This document shows, piece by piece, positions 42,743 to 54,308 of a stretch of 64,000 nucleotides of DNA; position 1 is the first letter of the stretch, and each line of letters begins with the position of its first letter. The stretch lies in assembly GCA_019973155.2 (NCBI GenBank), contig BPQB01000001.1, forward strand, positions 2,452,341 through 2,516,340, in the 5' to 3' direction. This DNA comes from Phanerochaete sordida. Lineage: Eukaryota; Basidiomycota; Agaricomycetes; Polyporales; Phanerochaetaceae. Under the pieces are notes generated by a model that was not told where the DNA came from, made no database searches, and worked only from the letters and a program-made list of their open reading frames with translations. Both the position numbers and the translations under genes were made by a program.

Positions 42743-43225
42743 ATGTCCCCGGGCCTGAAGCGAGCACGGCAGCCCTTCTTTCTGCGTAACACTATCACCG
42801 GCTTCGTGCTTGCGTCGTTCGCCGTCGGCGTGTGGGCGTATTCCATCGGCGCCGTCAAGCAGGACGACTTCACGGACGTCGACGAGGAGGCCCGCGCCCT
42901 CGCGCGGTCTGGGGCTTCCACGGTGCAGGCCGCCGTCCCGGACGCGGAGAAGAAAGCCATCGAGCGCACTGAGGCTGGTGCTCCCGGCACAGGCGTTACG
43001 CCGCTACCTATCGACCCCGCAGGCGGCGCAGTCGTCGCTGCGACGCCAATATCGCCCGTCGCACCCACCCAGCTGACACGCCCGCGAGGCGTGCTAGCGT
43101 CCCTCGTGTACGACCGGCATCCCCGCCTGCTGGACCCGGCCACAAAGACATTCATATGGGGAGCACCGTCGGTAGACAGGATAGGGAGGATGGGCGAGCC
43201 GCCATCGCGCGTGGAGCGCAAGTAA
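42743..43225 (+). CDS. coa3: Cytochrome c oxidase assembly factor Coa3-like
   Basis: A single exon of 160 codons. The N-terminus is basic (MSPGLKRARQPFFLR), followed by one membrane helix (TGFVLASFAVGVWAYSIGAV) and the motif KQDDFTDVD, a signature of Coa3/Ccdc56. The rest is a low-complexity Ala/Pro/Thr tail ending in RPRGVLASLVYDRHPR, longer than in yeast Coa3. Coa3 binds nascent Cox1 in the inner mitochondrial membrane and links its translation to assembly. Its position beside cox7 fits a mitochondrial role, although the genes are not an operon. Confidence 0.8.
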   Translation: MSPGLKRARQPFFLRNTITGFVLASFAVGVWAYSIGAVKQDDFTDVDEEARALARSGASTVQAAVPDAEKKAIERTEAGAPGTGVTPLPIDPAGGAVVAATPISPVAPTQLTRPRGVLASLVYDRHPRLLDPATKTFIWGAPSVDRIGRMGEPPSRVERK

Positions 43226-43550
43226 AGACTGAACCAGACACTGGAAAAGTAACTATCTTAGAAGATATATAACCCGTGGAATACGTAATGAACACACATA
43301 GCCAGACAAGCCGGCGTCGCTATTGTATAAGAACAGCTGAGGTAACAGGGAGAAACATCCAAGAGCGTCATCCAGGCTGGAGCATAGTGGTACAGAGTAG
43401 AGTCAACGAGGAAAGCGATGTTGTCGGTGGTTGAAGAATCGGATGAGTCTGAAGACTGAGCCCATACGCTGCCACTTCACACCAGAGCGGGCTGCCCAGC
43501 GAACCTTGCTGGAGGCATCCGGCACGAGTCTGAAGGGGTACCGTAGGTCC
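43226..43550. other. Intergenic, 0.33 kb, between convergent genes
   Basis: 3' flanks of coa3 and of the RNase III gene, AT-richer than the genes. Nothing else is seen. Confidence 0.6.
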
Positions 43551-44880
43551 TCAGGCCTCCGGGTGGGAAAAGGGCTGTCTAAGAGACATTAGCATTCCGA
43601 GGGCGACCAAAGGCAGGAGGCAATTGCCACGCACGGGACATACACGCCCAGCATCTGTAAGCCTTGCTTCGCAGCCTCGTTCTTCGCAGCCTTCTTCGTG
43701 TTGCCACGCCCACGACCAAGACACTGCTCGTCGACCATCGCGCGGACAATCCAGACAGGTGTCGTGCGCGTGCCTTCACCCGCGCTATCCTTGTAGACCC
43801 ACTCGACGGCCATGTTCTTCTGCTGCACGTACTGGTTGAAGAGCGAGAGGTGGCCGATGCTGGGCGAGAGCCGCGAGGGCGCGCCGAGTGCGCCGTTCTG
43901 CATGCGCGGTGACGTCGGCTCCGGGTCGGGCGAAAGGCCGTGCTCGACGCGAACAACGCGGTAGGCCTCGCTCAAGTAGGGACGGAAGAGTTCGCGCATC
44001 CAATCCTTGATGTCTGCTAGCCCAGCCATGCCGCGGTCGGTGTACAGGCCGCCGACGTAGGCCTGTCACGGCGCAATCAGTCGAGCACCTCAATCTGTGA
44101 TACATAACAACATACCTCGAAGATGTTGGCTTTGAAACGATGGATGTGGCGATAAGGTTAGGCACTCAATTGGGTATCTTGGTACTCACCTTGGATGTTA
44201 TTGGACGCCTTCAAGGCGATCTCTTGCGCGTGGTGGCAGCACAGCCGGTCATTCAGCTTGTACATGCGAGTACTGCTTCGGCGGTCAGTGGCGCCGTTTG
44301 CGGAACAAGGGCACGACGTACATGGCAGCGAGGGTCTGGTTCCCCACTACGAGCGACCGCATTTTCTGCATCGCGGCATTGAATCAGGGAACCATCCCTG
44401 AGTCCGAAACCAGTCGGCGTACCGTGGACGGGCCCACGCGCACGTGTGGGTAGATCTCCTGGATGAGCTCAGTGACGAGCATGTTGAGGACAGTGTCTCC
44501 CAGATGCTCCAAGCTGCCGCCACGGCATGTCAGCTTCGGCACAGCGGCCAGGAGAGGGGACGCACGCCTCGTTATCGGGACTGGGGTCGTCCGGGGAGTC
44601 CTCGAAGACGTTCGTAGGTCGCGCATAGTAGCTGCGGTGCATGAACACCTGACGGCGCATCTCTTCTGAGTCTATGTCTGGCAGCGGTGGCAAACTTTCT
44701 GGCTCGATAGGCGGACTATGCGTGTACGCCGCGTGAGCGTTGCATATGCATGCGGCACATGTCGACTTACGAAAGACACGGCTTCCTGACTCTGGTGACA
44801 GCCAAGTTAGCTATAGTACGGGGCTGTTCGCGTAGAGCACACCCAGCTCACCTTCCCATCGCGGACGTAGCGAGGAACAT
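43551..44880 (-). CDS. RNase III family protein with C-terminal dsRNA-binding domain
   Basis: Nine exons (29, 21, 150, 91, 44, 86, 14, 417 and 24 nt) sum to 876 nt, giving 291 residues. The RNase III core has PDNEALEHLGDTVLNMLV, with the first catalytic Glu and Asp, then YKLNDRLCCHHAQEI. The second active-site motif comes from a 14-nt exon (44116-44129) and reads NIFEAYVGGLYTD, with Asn where the family has Asp. A dsRBD follows: PSIGHLSLFNQYVQQKNMAV, then GRGRGNTKKAAKNEAAKQGL. It could be a processing RNase or a mitochondrial ribosome-type scaffold of the MRPL3/MRPL44 kind. The 5' start (MFLATSAMGR) and the 21-nt exon are less certain. Confidence 0.82.
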
Positions 44881-45427
44881 GGACGGGACGCCGTCTGTAG
44901 GGGCGAACGGGGTAGCCCAGTGGGAGATCGAGGCGTGCCATGCTGCATGCGGCCGCGGAACCTTTATATCGTCCCGCTGAGTATGTTCCCCCTCAGACGA
45001 ATCTGAGCTTGCGGACTTGGAGCTCCGAGGCATGGGCAACAAGTAAGTCGAAATGATGCACACGGCTGAGCTTGAGGAAGGGAGGCGCGGCAACTGCGGT
45101 GTGTGCCCAGGAACGAATGGGAACGTTCCGGATTTCGTGCGGAGACTGGAGTCTGCAGGAAGGGGGAACCTTGGAAGATTGTCAGCACACGTCTGCTAAG
45201 CATCTCCAAACAGGAAGGTTTTATTTCCTCCGTCAGATCCCAGCCAGGCATGGTGCCTTTCCCGAGACGCCGCAGGCGCCACGAGCACCGCGGGTAAAGG
45301 ACACGCTGTCTTGTTCGCAACATACATCATAAATCCAAAGAGATAAAGATAGAATACATCTAGGTATGATAGCAAGGTGTTGTCGAGACCAGGGAAATGA
45401 CGGCAGGGCGTATCGAGACATGGAGGC
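44881..45427. other. Intergenic, 0.55 kb
   Basis: Promoter of the RNase III gene and 3' flank of met16. No distinctive feature. Confidence 0.6.
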
Positions 45428-46375
45428 TCAGGCAGCGACGACTTCTGCTGCCGTGGATTCACTAGCGCTCTGCTGCTCCTTCAGCTAGAATTGCACGGTC
45501 AGAGCGAGCCGATCTAAGTGCCAAACAGCGTGCGTACCTTCTTCTCAGCCGCAGCTTTCATCTGAAAGTAGTCCTTGTGCAGGCCACATTCAGTCTTCTC
45601 CGTCTTGTTTGCCCACCGTCCTGCGCGCTCTCCAGCATCTCCATCGCCACTTTTGACGGTGCTGTGCCAGTCACCGACGCTGCGGTAGCCCTGGTCGAGT
45701 AGCTTGTTGCGTGGGACGCTGTTCTCCTTGACATACCACTCGACAAGATGGAAGTTCCATGCAAACAACGGGTTGAGCTTGAGCAGTCCAGTGCTGTCGA
45801 CCTCGAGAGGCTGGAGGTTTGCACGGTCGCCTCCTTGCGAGGCACGGCGGCCGGTAATGACCGCCTTTACGCCGAGCTCCTCGTATGCACGGCGAGCTGG
45901 CTCGACCTAACAAGACGTTCAGCCACCTTTCGAATCCAGGATACGATAGACGGAGGCGTACCTTGACTGCAAAGTCGTACAATTCTTCATCCCGCTCCCA
46001 AAGCTTCTCGCCGTACTTCTTCTCAAAGTCCTGTACGGTCGCACACCCCTCGGGCTTGTATACGTGAATGGGGCACTTGTATTTCTCGCGGACCTCGTCC
46101 ACGAGCTCATAGGTCTCCTGGAAGTGGTACAGGGTGTCGATGAAGATGAGAGGTGGAGGGCTGGACGTGATCTTCGAGAGCATGTCAATGGCCACAAGGC
46201 CAGTCAGGCCAAAGGCAGTGGTCTGGAAGAGGCCAGGGACGTGTTCGACGGCCCATCGAAGGATATCCTCTGGCAGGAGGGGGCGTAGGTGGTCGTTAAT
46301 GCGGTCGAGCTCCTCCTGCGAGAGCGGAAGCTGCAGAGGCTTGTCGAAGGTCGGCGCGGATGTCTCGACGGCCAT
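45428..46375 (-). CDS. met16: Phosphoadenosine phosphosulfate (PAPS) reductase
   Basis: Three exons give about 275 residues. Features in order: LQLPLSQEELDRINDHLRPL, PGLFQTTAFGLTGLVAIDML (the nucleotide-binding loop region), FIDTLYHFQETYELVDEV, EELGVKAVITGRRASQGGDR, and the catalytic KTECGLH with its single conserved Cys. The Cys-Cys pairs of the iron-sulfur APS reductases are absent, so this is the thioredoxin-dependent PAPS-using type, which makes sulfite in sulfate assimilation. The start is MAVETSAPTF at 46373-46375. The final exon adds a short Gln/Ser/Ala-rich tail (LKEQQSASESTAAEVVAA). It runs in the same direction as the RNase III gene. Confidence 0.95.
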
Positions 46376-47709
46376 GGCGATGCGAGTAGCTCTCGTCGAA
46401 GAGAAGAGTGGAGTTATCAAGAAGAGGCAAATCAGCGAGCTGCTGGTTCACGAGCAAGAGCAGCATCGTGCATATAAGCTGGAGGCAAGAGCAAATGCTC
46501 CGGCTTGGAGTGGACGCTTTGCACCATGCTGACACCATCGGTTCGCGCCCGACGCCTGATTCAGCGAGGCTTTCTCACCGACCTAACCCAATCGAAACAA
46601 CGAGAATGCGCGGACTGCTCATGTGAAGCATAGTAAACTCAAAGTATCTGGAATTCGAGGAGGGGCTGTGGCGATGCGGCCATTGCTTGTGGAGGACGAG
46701 AGTGAAGCACATGTGCAAGGGCGCACTGCGCGTTTCTCATGGTTGCTTTCTCGGCGTTCCTATAGGCTCGAGCTCGCTGGACAATCTGGAATTGCTGGAG
46801 TGTCGTACAAAGCAAATGGAATTCATCATTGTCATGTTATCTACATGAGAAGATGCATGATACAGCGAATGGCCGTAAGGGAATAGTCGAGGACGGTGTG
46901 GGATAGCTCGGACCAATCCTAACTGCGCTAATCTGACACCTTGAGCATTTACCGAGAGTCGACTCGCATCGTTTGTGAATCTGTGACAGGTGAAGAGTAA
47001 GTTTGGAGCTTGTGGGATGCGCGAGGGTCTTGTAGTTGCTTGGGCATGCCACTCCGATTGCAAATTACGACTCTCATCCAGCCCAATGTCTGTCGCGCAC
47101 TAGGGCGGTTACTACCACGAAAGATAGAAACACAGCTCCAGCCACGCCGACGGCTGTCGAGTCTAGTGCTTAGTTTCGTCCCAGCATGCGACAAGCCAAG
47201 ACGCGATATTCTGGAAGCTCACCTGGTCGATCTACTGCGCCGATTCACGCACGGCCAGCAGCTGGGACCCAGGCGCGCCAAGGACGAAGAGCTAGGCGAG
47301 CGTGCACCAAGTTCCAGGCATCCAGTCGCGGAAAGACAGGCGGCCTCATCTGCGGGTCCAAAGCGGCGGATGGGGAGGGGAAGCGAGAGATAGTGTCTCG
47401 AGGCCGTGAGTGCTTGGGAGCGACGCGTGTCATAATCCACAGGTTCCATGTAGAATCAACAGAGAAGCAGGAGGACGTGCATGACGAGGGATTGCAGGCT
47501 GTGTGCTGCGAACATGAGGGTTAAGACGAAGGGAGACGTGACGGCAATGACTTACTTTTGTCACGAGGTGTAAGTGAGCTCTGGTACACCTTGTCACACA
47601 CGGTAAGCATAAGTACCCGGGCGCTTGCTTCAATCATTATTGGTTTTTTACCATCCACTTACCACTGTGGCCTGAGAGTGTATCGGCCTGTCGCCGAAAC
47701 CATTAACAA
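46376..47709. other. Intergenic, 1.33 kb, between divergent genes
   Basis: Lies between the starts of met16 and spt3, so it holds both promoters. Small open frames exist on both strands but carry no motif. No tRNA or repeat was seen. I found no CACGTG near the met16 start. Confidence 0.55.
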
Positions 47710-49055
47710 ATGCAGCGCACCGCGAATGGCGTGAAAGCCCTAGATGAGGCACCACCACCACCACCGCCCCCCATCCAACCACAACCCGAGCCCGCCATGG
47801 CCACCGCGGTTCCGCGAAAGCTGGAGAATGCAGGGGGCAGGGAGTACAAGTACTTCACCGAGATATCCCAGATGATGTTCGTGTTCGGTGAGGTGCAGGA
47901 TCCCATGCCAGAGACCGTGAACCTGGTAGAGGATATCGTCCGGAGTCAGATCATCGAGCTGGTGAGTGCCAGCGAGCGTGCATAGACCAACAGCCGTGCT
48001 GACCTCCGTAGATTATCCAAGCTCGGCTAGCGGCCGGAAAGCGGGGAGCACGCTATCTCTCCGCTGAGGACCTGATATTCCTCATCCGACACGACAGGGC
48101 GAAAGTGAACAGACTACGGACATACCTGTCGTGGAAGGATGTTCGGAAGCATGCAAAGGACTCGGGCGGCGACGGTGGTGGAGCCGAAGTAGATATCAAT
48201 CCTGAAGACGGAACAGATGGTGCGTACCGAGTCGAGTACCGCTCGAGTGCTCTGCTTAACTTGTCCCTTCGACAGACAAGCTAGCCGCCAAAGCACAGAA
48301 GATTACGATTAAGCTTCCTTGGGAGATAGCCACGATGTTCTCCGATGTGCTCCCACCAGACGATGAGGAAGATGAAGACGACCTCGAAGCACACGAGGCA
48401 TCCCTGGCACGCTTGAAGGTATGCCGTTTCAGGTGACTTCGGTCCATATGCTAATCCGCACGTAGGAAGCGGACGAGACTACGAAGCAAATGACACGCGA
48501 GGAGTACCAGCACTACTCTGACTGCCGTCAAGCCTCCTTTACATACCGCAAAGGTGAGCGAACGTGCGCTCTCGCTGCACTACGTCATCCTGACAATGTC
48601 TCGCAGCCAAACGCTTCAGGGAGTTCCTCAATCTCCCACCGGCCTTAGATCTCAAAGCCAACGACGACACCGTCGACATCGTCGGCTTTCTGGCGTTCGA
48701 GATGGTGCGCTCGCTCACCCTAGCAGGTCTGGAGGTCAAGAAATCGCTCGAGGAGTCGTATCTCCGTGAGGACATCTATGCAAACTCCTCGCCGATGCTT
48801 GGCAAGCGGAAGCACACAGGAGGCTTGGGTGGTGACGCTAAGCGCATGCGCAGGGAAGAATCTGAGGAGGTCGAAGAGTCGCCCTTGCCAACATGCTCGC
48901 TGTTTATGGCACCACCGGAAGCCCGGACGTCTCTTCGGCCAGAGCATATACAAGATGCGTTCACGCGCATGCAGACTGACTGGGCGCACCGACGCTCCGC
49001 AGGTATGCGCGACTGGCGAGGCGGCCTCATACGAACCTCTGTCACCCTCATCTGA
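47710..49055 (+). CDS. spt3: SAGA complex subunit Spt3
   Basis: Five exons. A Pro-rich leader (about 45 residues) is followed by KYFTEISQMMFVFGEVQDP, the histone-fold start typical of Spt3, then IIQARLAAGKRGARYLSAED and LIFLIRHDRAKVNRLRTYLS. A second histone fold lies later (KAKRFREFLNLPPALDL, DIVGFLAFEMVRSLTLAGL), as expected for the two intramolecular histone folds. The end has a basic patch (GKRKHTGG), ENAA-like acidic stretch and EHIQDAFTRMQTDWAHRRS. Spt3 with Spt8 helps SAGA deliver TBP to promoters. The start at 47710 is the first ATG and gives a protein somewhat longer than the 337 residues of yeast Spt3. Confidence 0.94.
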
Positions 49056-49239
49056 GACTGCTGTATATTTGATCGCCTCTTTCCCGGTCCTTTGCTCTTG
49101 TTGCTTTCTCTGTTACTGTATGTAATTTAATGTCATCGATATCCTGGATCATCAGTACATGCACAGTCTGTAATTTTAATGTACAATGTCAAATCCCAAT
49201 CCGTTCGTCGTTCATGGTTGTATTGTGGCGTCCGTGCTG

Positions 49240-50855
49240 CTAGAAGAGCAGAGAGGCTGCTACCTCCACATTGCCTCCAGCAGCTTCCAGCGTACTTATC
49301 GCGACCTCCCTGGACACTCCCAGACCCACAAGGGTGTTGATGTCTTGTTCAGAGTAGCGAGATTGTGTCGCATGGGCACCTGCCGCCGGTGCACCTCGTC
49401 CTTGCCCTGGCCTTGGGGCACTACCGAGCGTGTGCCCCGATCCAGGGAAGGGCTGCGACTGAGAGGGCCCTGAGCCTGATGGGAGAGTGGCATGCGAGCC
49501 CGCGGCCGATGCGACGTCCTCCGCATTTGGCGTTTCGAAGATGCGTGCCTTGTCTGGCAGCTCGTGTTCCGCCAGGAACTTCACCTCGCGGTCGCGTATC
49601 CGCAGGACGTTCTTCTCCAGGTCGATGCAGGCTTGATGGGCTTTGAGCATGTCAAGACCGAACAGGAGGTCGACGTCTCGGCCCTAAGAGCATACCGTGA
49701 GCGACGGTTATTCAATCCGGGATGAGGAGCCTACCTCCATGACCGTGAAAGAACATGGGAGGAAGAGGTCCGCGAGCTTCAGCTGCGCGCTGTGTATACG
49801 GCCCAAGATCTTCGCGGTGCCGACACCCCTGGCGATGCCAGAAAATCGCTTGTCCAGTAGACGCATCAACCTGTCGACAATTCAGTTGTGTGGACATGCG
49901 ACAAAGCCAAGAAAACTCACCCGCACTGCTCAGCCAAATCAGGGCTCACTGCAGAAAGCGGCAATGTCAGTATCAGACAATCACACATGAAAACACGCGC
50001 ACTAATGGTCTGCTGTGCACCGCTGTCAACAAATGCCTTGACCGGGTGTCCATTGACCTCTACATTCACGCTTCGTTCGCATAGTAGTCAGTCCTGCTCA
50101 TGGCCCGTGGACAGGATTACGACTTACTAAAGCATTGTTACGCGACCAAATGATTCCGGAGAGTATTCCAACGCATGTTCCAAGTTCTCCAGGACGGCCT
50201 GTTGACGAATGGCCTCCTCTATCCTCTGCTGCGCATCGAGGTCGAACGGATCCGCATTCATGGTTTGGAGAGCAGCGTCTGTCTCGAGATGGCGCGCCCT
50301 CGTCTGTCGGAGCAGCTCCGCAAATCGCGCAGGGTTGTTTTGCGCCGCATGAGCAACTTCTGGCTGGGACTATAAGGAGAACGCGGTTAGAGAGGGAGAG
50401 GCGCGCGATGCAGGGGAAACGCACCGCCTGCAACTGCCGCATGAGCTCGGGGTCTCCGAGGAGCTGGAGGCGCATCATCTCGGCATCCTGCTCCAGAGTC
50501 CTGTGTCAAGCAATGTACTGAGTTGGACAGCGCGGATTGTGAGGCGATGAGAACCCACCGTCCCGCAACCGAGACCTTCCTCCGCAGGAGAAGCATGGCA
50601 TGATCCCCGACCCCGCATTCTCTCATCGTCGCCTTCGGATTGCTGAGGTCTCGGCCCTCGTGTGAGATGCTCTGCTCGTTTATCGGTATGCCTGACTGCA
50701 GGATGGGGGGCAATCCCTTGAATGCATTGAACGATCGGTGTGTGCTCGCCACTCACCTCCGCTTCGAGCAGCGCCATGACGTTCTCGAGTTCCATGTTCG
50801 GGTCAATCTCAACGACAAACGACTGGCCCAGATCGTTGACGAACGTGAGCTCCAT
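49240..50855 (-). CDS. ddi1: Ubiquitin-dependent aspartic protease shuttle protein Ddi1
   Basis: A ubiquitin-like domain opens the protein ([20 protein letters not shown]). A helical region includes [11 protein letters not shown] and [20 protein letters not shown]. The retroviral-type protease domain shows [20 protein letters not shown] with the catalytic DSGA, then [20 protein letters not shown] and [21 protein letters not shown] Ser/Pro/Gly linker leads to a C-terminal UBA ([20 protein letters not shown]). Ddi1 shuttles ubiquitinated proteins to the proteasome and cleaves some itself. All three domains and the active Asp are intact, which is the full-length form. The ATG is at 50853-50855. 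Confidence 0.95.
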
Positions 50856-51379
50856 GGTATCGTGAAGAGAAGTTGTGGAGGTTAGCAGGCAGAATGTCTG
50901 TGGTGGTGGTAGTTGTCCGGGGTTAAGTGGCTTTCAGGAAAGAAGTGGAGGGGCCGGGCGTGGTAGTTGGTTTCGGGTAAGAGTGACCCGAGAATGGCAG
51001 GTTTTGTAGCATTCCTCACAGCTTGCGTGTCCAGAGGCTTGCGTGTACTTTGGACATTGCATAACGCGCAGTACGACAGAGAAGGTACTAGAACAAGCGA
51101 GACGTCGGGCAGGAGGAAGTTGAAGCTGAGCAAGCTGCGCTCTGTCCGAGGCGCGTCTGGTATAAGCCCGTCACTCTGAATACATCCAACATACATCAAA
51201 ATCCGGCTGACAAATGGGAAACATGGAATAGTAGCGGTGGCAGAAAACCCGATATGTACGGCACAGTATGCCGTCACCTGGCACTAGGCCGACGCGAACC
51301 GAGATTGCTGCGCGTGAACGAGGATCTAGGGCATATTGATCAGAACTCATGAGATAAATCTAGGGGAAACAGAACACGC
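50856..51379. other. Intergenic, 0.52 kb
   Basis: Promoter of ddi1 and 3' flank of the atg29 gene. No other feature is recognised. Confidence 0.6.
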
Positions 51380-52794
51380 TTACAACCGCGAACTCTGTCC
51401 TCGGACGTTGGACATCAGTGAACTCTCCATTGCGGAGGACAAGCTTGCATCTGAGATCGAGCTTGTCAGTAACAACATAGTACGTGCCTCGATGACCGCT
51501 TACCGCTCAAGTCGCTGAAGCTAGAAGCAGTACTTCCCATCTCGCTACCTTTGTCGCTCCGGCCACCTAACCGCCGACTAGCTGCGGAGGAGCCTCGAAT
51601 CGTCCCAACGGCAACATTGTGTGAGACCGCCGGAGGGCTTCGAGGGGACGTCGCCGGGGTCAAATGCCGCATTCTGGGCGATGTAGGCTGACTGCCCTCC
51701 GGAGGTGGCGAAGGAATGTCAGGGATCGAGCCTTGAGGAGAATTCGTCGTGCTTGACAGGCTGTGGTGGCTCGGGGTCTGACTCATACTAGGCCGTCGAT
51801 TCATTGCGAGCCGGAGATGTATACCAGACGAGACGGAGGACTCGGATAATGGCCGAAGGCGTCCTCTGTCGGCGTCGCGTCTGGGCAGTTGCTGCCGAGC
51901 AGGTGCGGAGACGAGACCCAGAGCATCGCGGGTCATCTTGAGCTCAAGATCTCTCAGCTTTTTGTCGAGCGAGTCTTGCTCTTCAATGCGCTTTTCTTCT
52001 TCCTCAAGCTTGCGCATCTCCTCTTCCTCCTCTCCTTCAGAGCCCCCATCAGCCCCTGATGAGGGCGACGAAGGAGAAGGCCGAGAGGACGTCGGGGAGA
52101 GGGACCGCAACGCGGGGAAAGCGCGCTTGGGGCCTTGGAGCGTGATGACCGAGGACGACGTGACTTTCTGGGGGGAGCTAGCGGAACGTAGAGAGTTCAG
52201 TCGCGTCCGAATGGTCAATGGCCGTGCTGAAGTCGAGGCGGACATAGGACCGCCGCTAGTTGAGCGGAGTGAGTCTCTGCGGCCCGAGCTCTGTTTCTCG
52301 GTGATGGGCATTCTGGGGAAGTACTCTCCGCCAGCGGTGCTGGGACCTTGGGGACTTATAGGCGCAGGTCCTTGTGGCGTCGGCGAAGCCGGACTCAATG
52401 CCGTACGCAGACCTTGTAAATCCTCCTCGTATCGCACTTGAGCGCGATAGAGGAGACACGGCAAGGGAACTTGCAGGTGATTGGCAAGTCCTTTCCCTGG
52501 GCGCGGAGAGGCCTGAGCGCGATACCACAAGCCCACTTTGGAGCCACTCACAATCCGTCCCGGCACTGCCTGGGACTCTAGACTTCGCAATGACCTCCCA
52601 CAAAAGCTGCTCCTTCTCGGCGTTCCATTCGATCTATCGTTGTTAGAACCTCAGCATTACGCTCAATTTGTGACACTTGCACCCACTGGCGGAGGGTCTG
52701 GGATTGGTTCGTCGGGGCGGTTGAAGGGCAATCTGACGATGACACGAATCTGTGGCTGCTGTGGCTGCTGCTGCTGTGGTTGTGCAAGAGGCAT
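51380..52794 (-). CDS. atg29: Autophagy protein Atg29
   Basis: A first exon encodes MPLAQPQQQQPQQPQIRVIV and continues RLPFNRPDEPIPDPPP. After a 47-nt-class intron comes IEWNAEKEQLLWEVIAKSR, then VPGSAGTDWKGLANHLQVPL and PCLLYRAQVRYEEDLQGLR. This N-terminal block is the Atg29 domain, which binds Atg31-Atg17 at the phagophore assembly site in yeast. The long middle is disordered (Ser/Pro-rich), with a short charged coiled coil (EEEEMRKLEEEEKRIEEQD). The last exon gives SDASLSSAMESSLMSNVRG and ends QSSRL. Introns are placed by phase and consensus sites. The tail is much longer than in yeast, where Atg29 has 213 residues. Confidence 0.85.
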
Positions 52795-52986
52795 CGTGTT
52801 ATCACCGCTGCTTCTGCAGTGCGTGAGCTAGGAAGGGTGCCGAGGAAACCCTCAGCGTAAAGATGGACGTCAAGAGCAAGGTCCGCCTCCGCGAGCTGAG
52901 ACGCCCACCGCACCTCCCTTCTCTCCCCCATCCTCGGATGTCTTCTTGGTGATCTCAGGCAGCCCCTCATTCTACGCGTAAATTCA

Positions 52987-54308
52987 ATGGCAACCATAGA
53001 CGAGCTCATCGCCGAGCTGTCTGCAGATCCGGAGCGTGAGCCCGTCGCGTCTGAACTGGGGGGTGCGAGCTGCATTTCCCCTTGGAAGCCTTGAAGCCTG
53101 CGCCTCTCATGCTGCTCTCGCCTTCGTGGCGTAGTCTTACAATCTATCTACGGCGACGATGCGATCAGGCCATTCGTATCCAGTGGAAACTCGAGCCCAA
53201 AGAACCGTGAACCAGAGACGATACGATACGAGGTCACTCTGACGTGAGTTGATATGTTCTCGCACGCATGCGATGCGACTAACAAGGACAGTTTGACAAC
53301 AGTTGACGAGGAAGTGCAATGCAATGTACTGGTCTCTACTCCCCCCGCGTACCCCTCCACAGCAGCCCCTCAGCTACAGTTACTCTCGCGGTATATAGGT
53401 CCCTTCGGCGTTGACCACGCGCTTTTCGGTGCCATCCTCCGGACGTACATTTCCAGCGAGGGTGTTGAGTGGATAGCAGACACAGTCTGCGTATTTGATG
53501 GTCTGGAATGGGTGAAGGAGCGGTGCACGGAGTGGTACAACAACAAAAAGAGCGAGAAACTCGCGGGCGAGCTTCTCCGCGAGGACGAGAAGAACCTGGC
53601 CGCCAGCGTACCAGATGTCGAAGAGGACAAGAACAAGAAGATTTCCGGATTGAACGAGAGCTGGGAAGAAGCCTCTACACCTGTACCTACTGGAATCCCT
53701 GAAGGTCTCGAGATCATAGAGGCCGAGCCAGTAGTGGACCGCAAGAGCGCGTTCGTTGGGCGTGCTTGTCGAATAACAGACCCATCTCAGGTCAGACTTT
53801 TCGCAATCCCTTGACCTCCGCCCGCTAATTAGTGTTGACTAGGTTCCTATTATTTTGGCACATCTGATGTCGGACCGGCGTATAGCTCGGGCTGCGCATC
53901 CTATAATTAATGCTTGGCGATGCCAGGTTGGCAGCGTGCTACACCAAGGTGAGTCGGTTCCGACTGAGGCGGAGCGTGCAAGCACTGACATCCTGCTTAA
54001 CTCCGATAGACAACGATGACGACGGCGAAACTGCGGCAGGCGGTAGATTGGCGCACCTTCTGCAGATCCTCGTAGGTGTCCTTCTCATGTACGCCCACCA
54101 GCTGAGGCCAGCTTCGCTGACTGATTGTCAGGAGGTCAACAATGTATTGGTGGTTGTGACTCGGTATTTCGGCGGCGTACTCCTGGGCCCTGATCGATTC
54201 AAGCACATTAATCAAGCTGCCCGAAATGCGCTGGAGCTGGGAGGATTTCTAGATAACGGCGCGGTAGATTCTCAAAAGAAAAGCACAGCAAGAGCAAGAA
54301 AGCGGTAG
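52987..54308 (+). CDS. yih1: Yih1/IMPACT, inhibitor of Gcn2 activation
   Basis: Six exons. An RWD domain comes first: MATIDELIAELSADPEREPV, LQSIYGDDAIRPFVSS, RYEVTLTLTTVDEEVQCNVL, then HALFGAILRTYISSEGVEWI. The second part is the IMPACT/UPF0029 fold with VPIILAHLMSDRRIARAAHP, INAWRCQVGS, DDDGETAAGGRLAHLLQ and NNVLVVVTRYFGGVLLGPDR, which contains the family signature. In yeast Yih1 competes with Gcn2 for Gcn1 and dampens the amino-acid starvation response. The protein ends in a basic tail (KKSTARARKR). The ATG lies 192 bp from the atg29 start on the opposite strand, so these two starvation-linked genes are divergent. Confidence 0.94.

Noticed and set aside
44852..44970. Alternative RNase III start reading MARLDLPLGYPV
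   Set aside because: It is in another frame and cannot reach the RNase III domain through the available splice sites.
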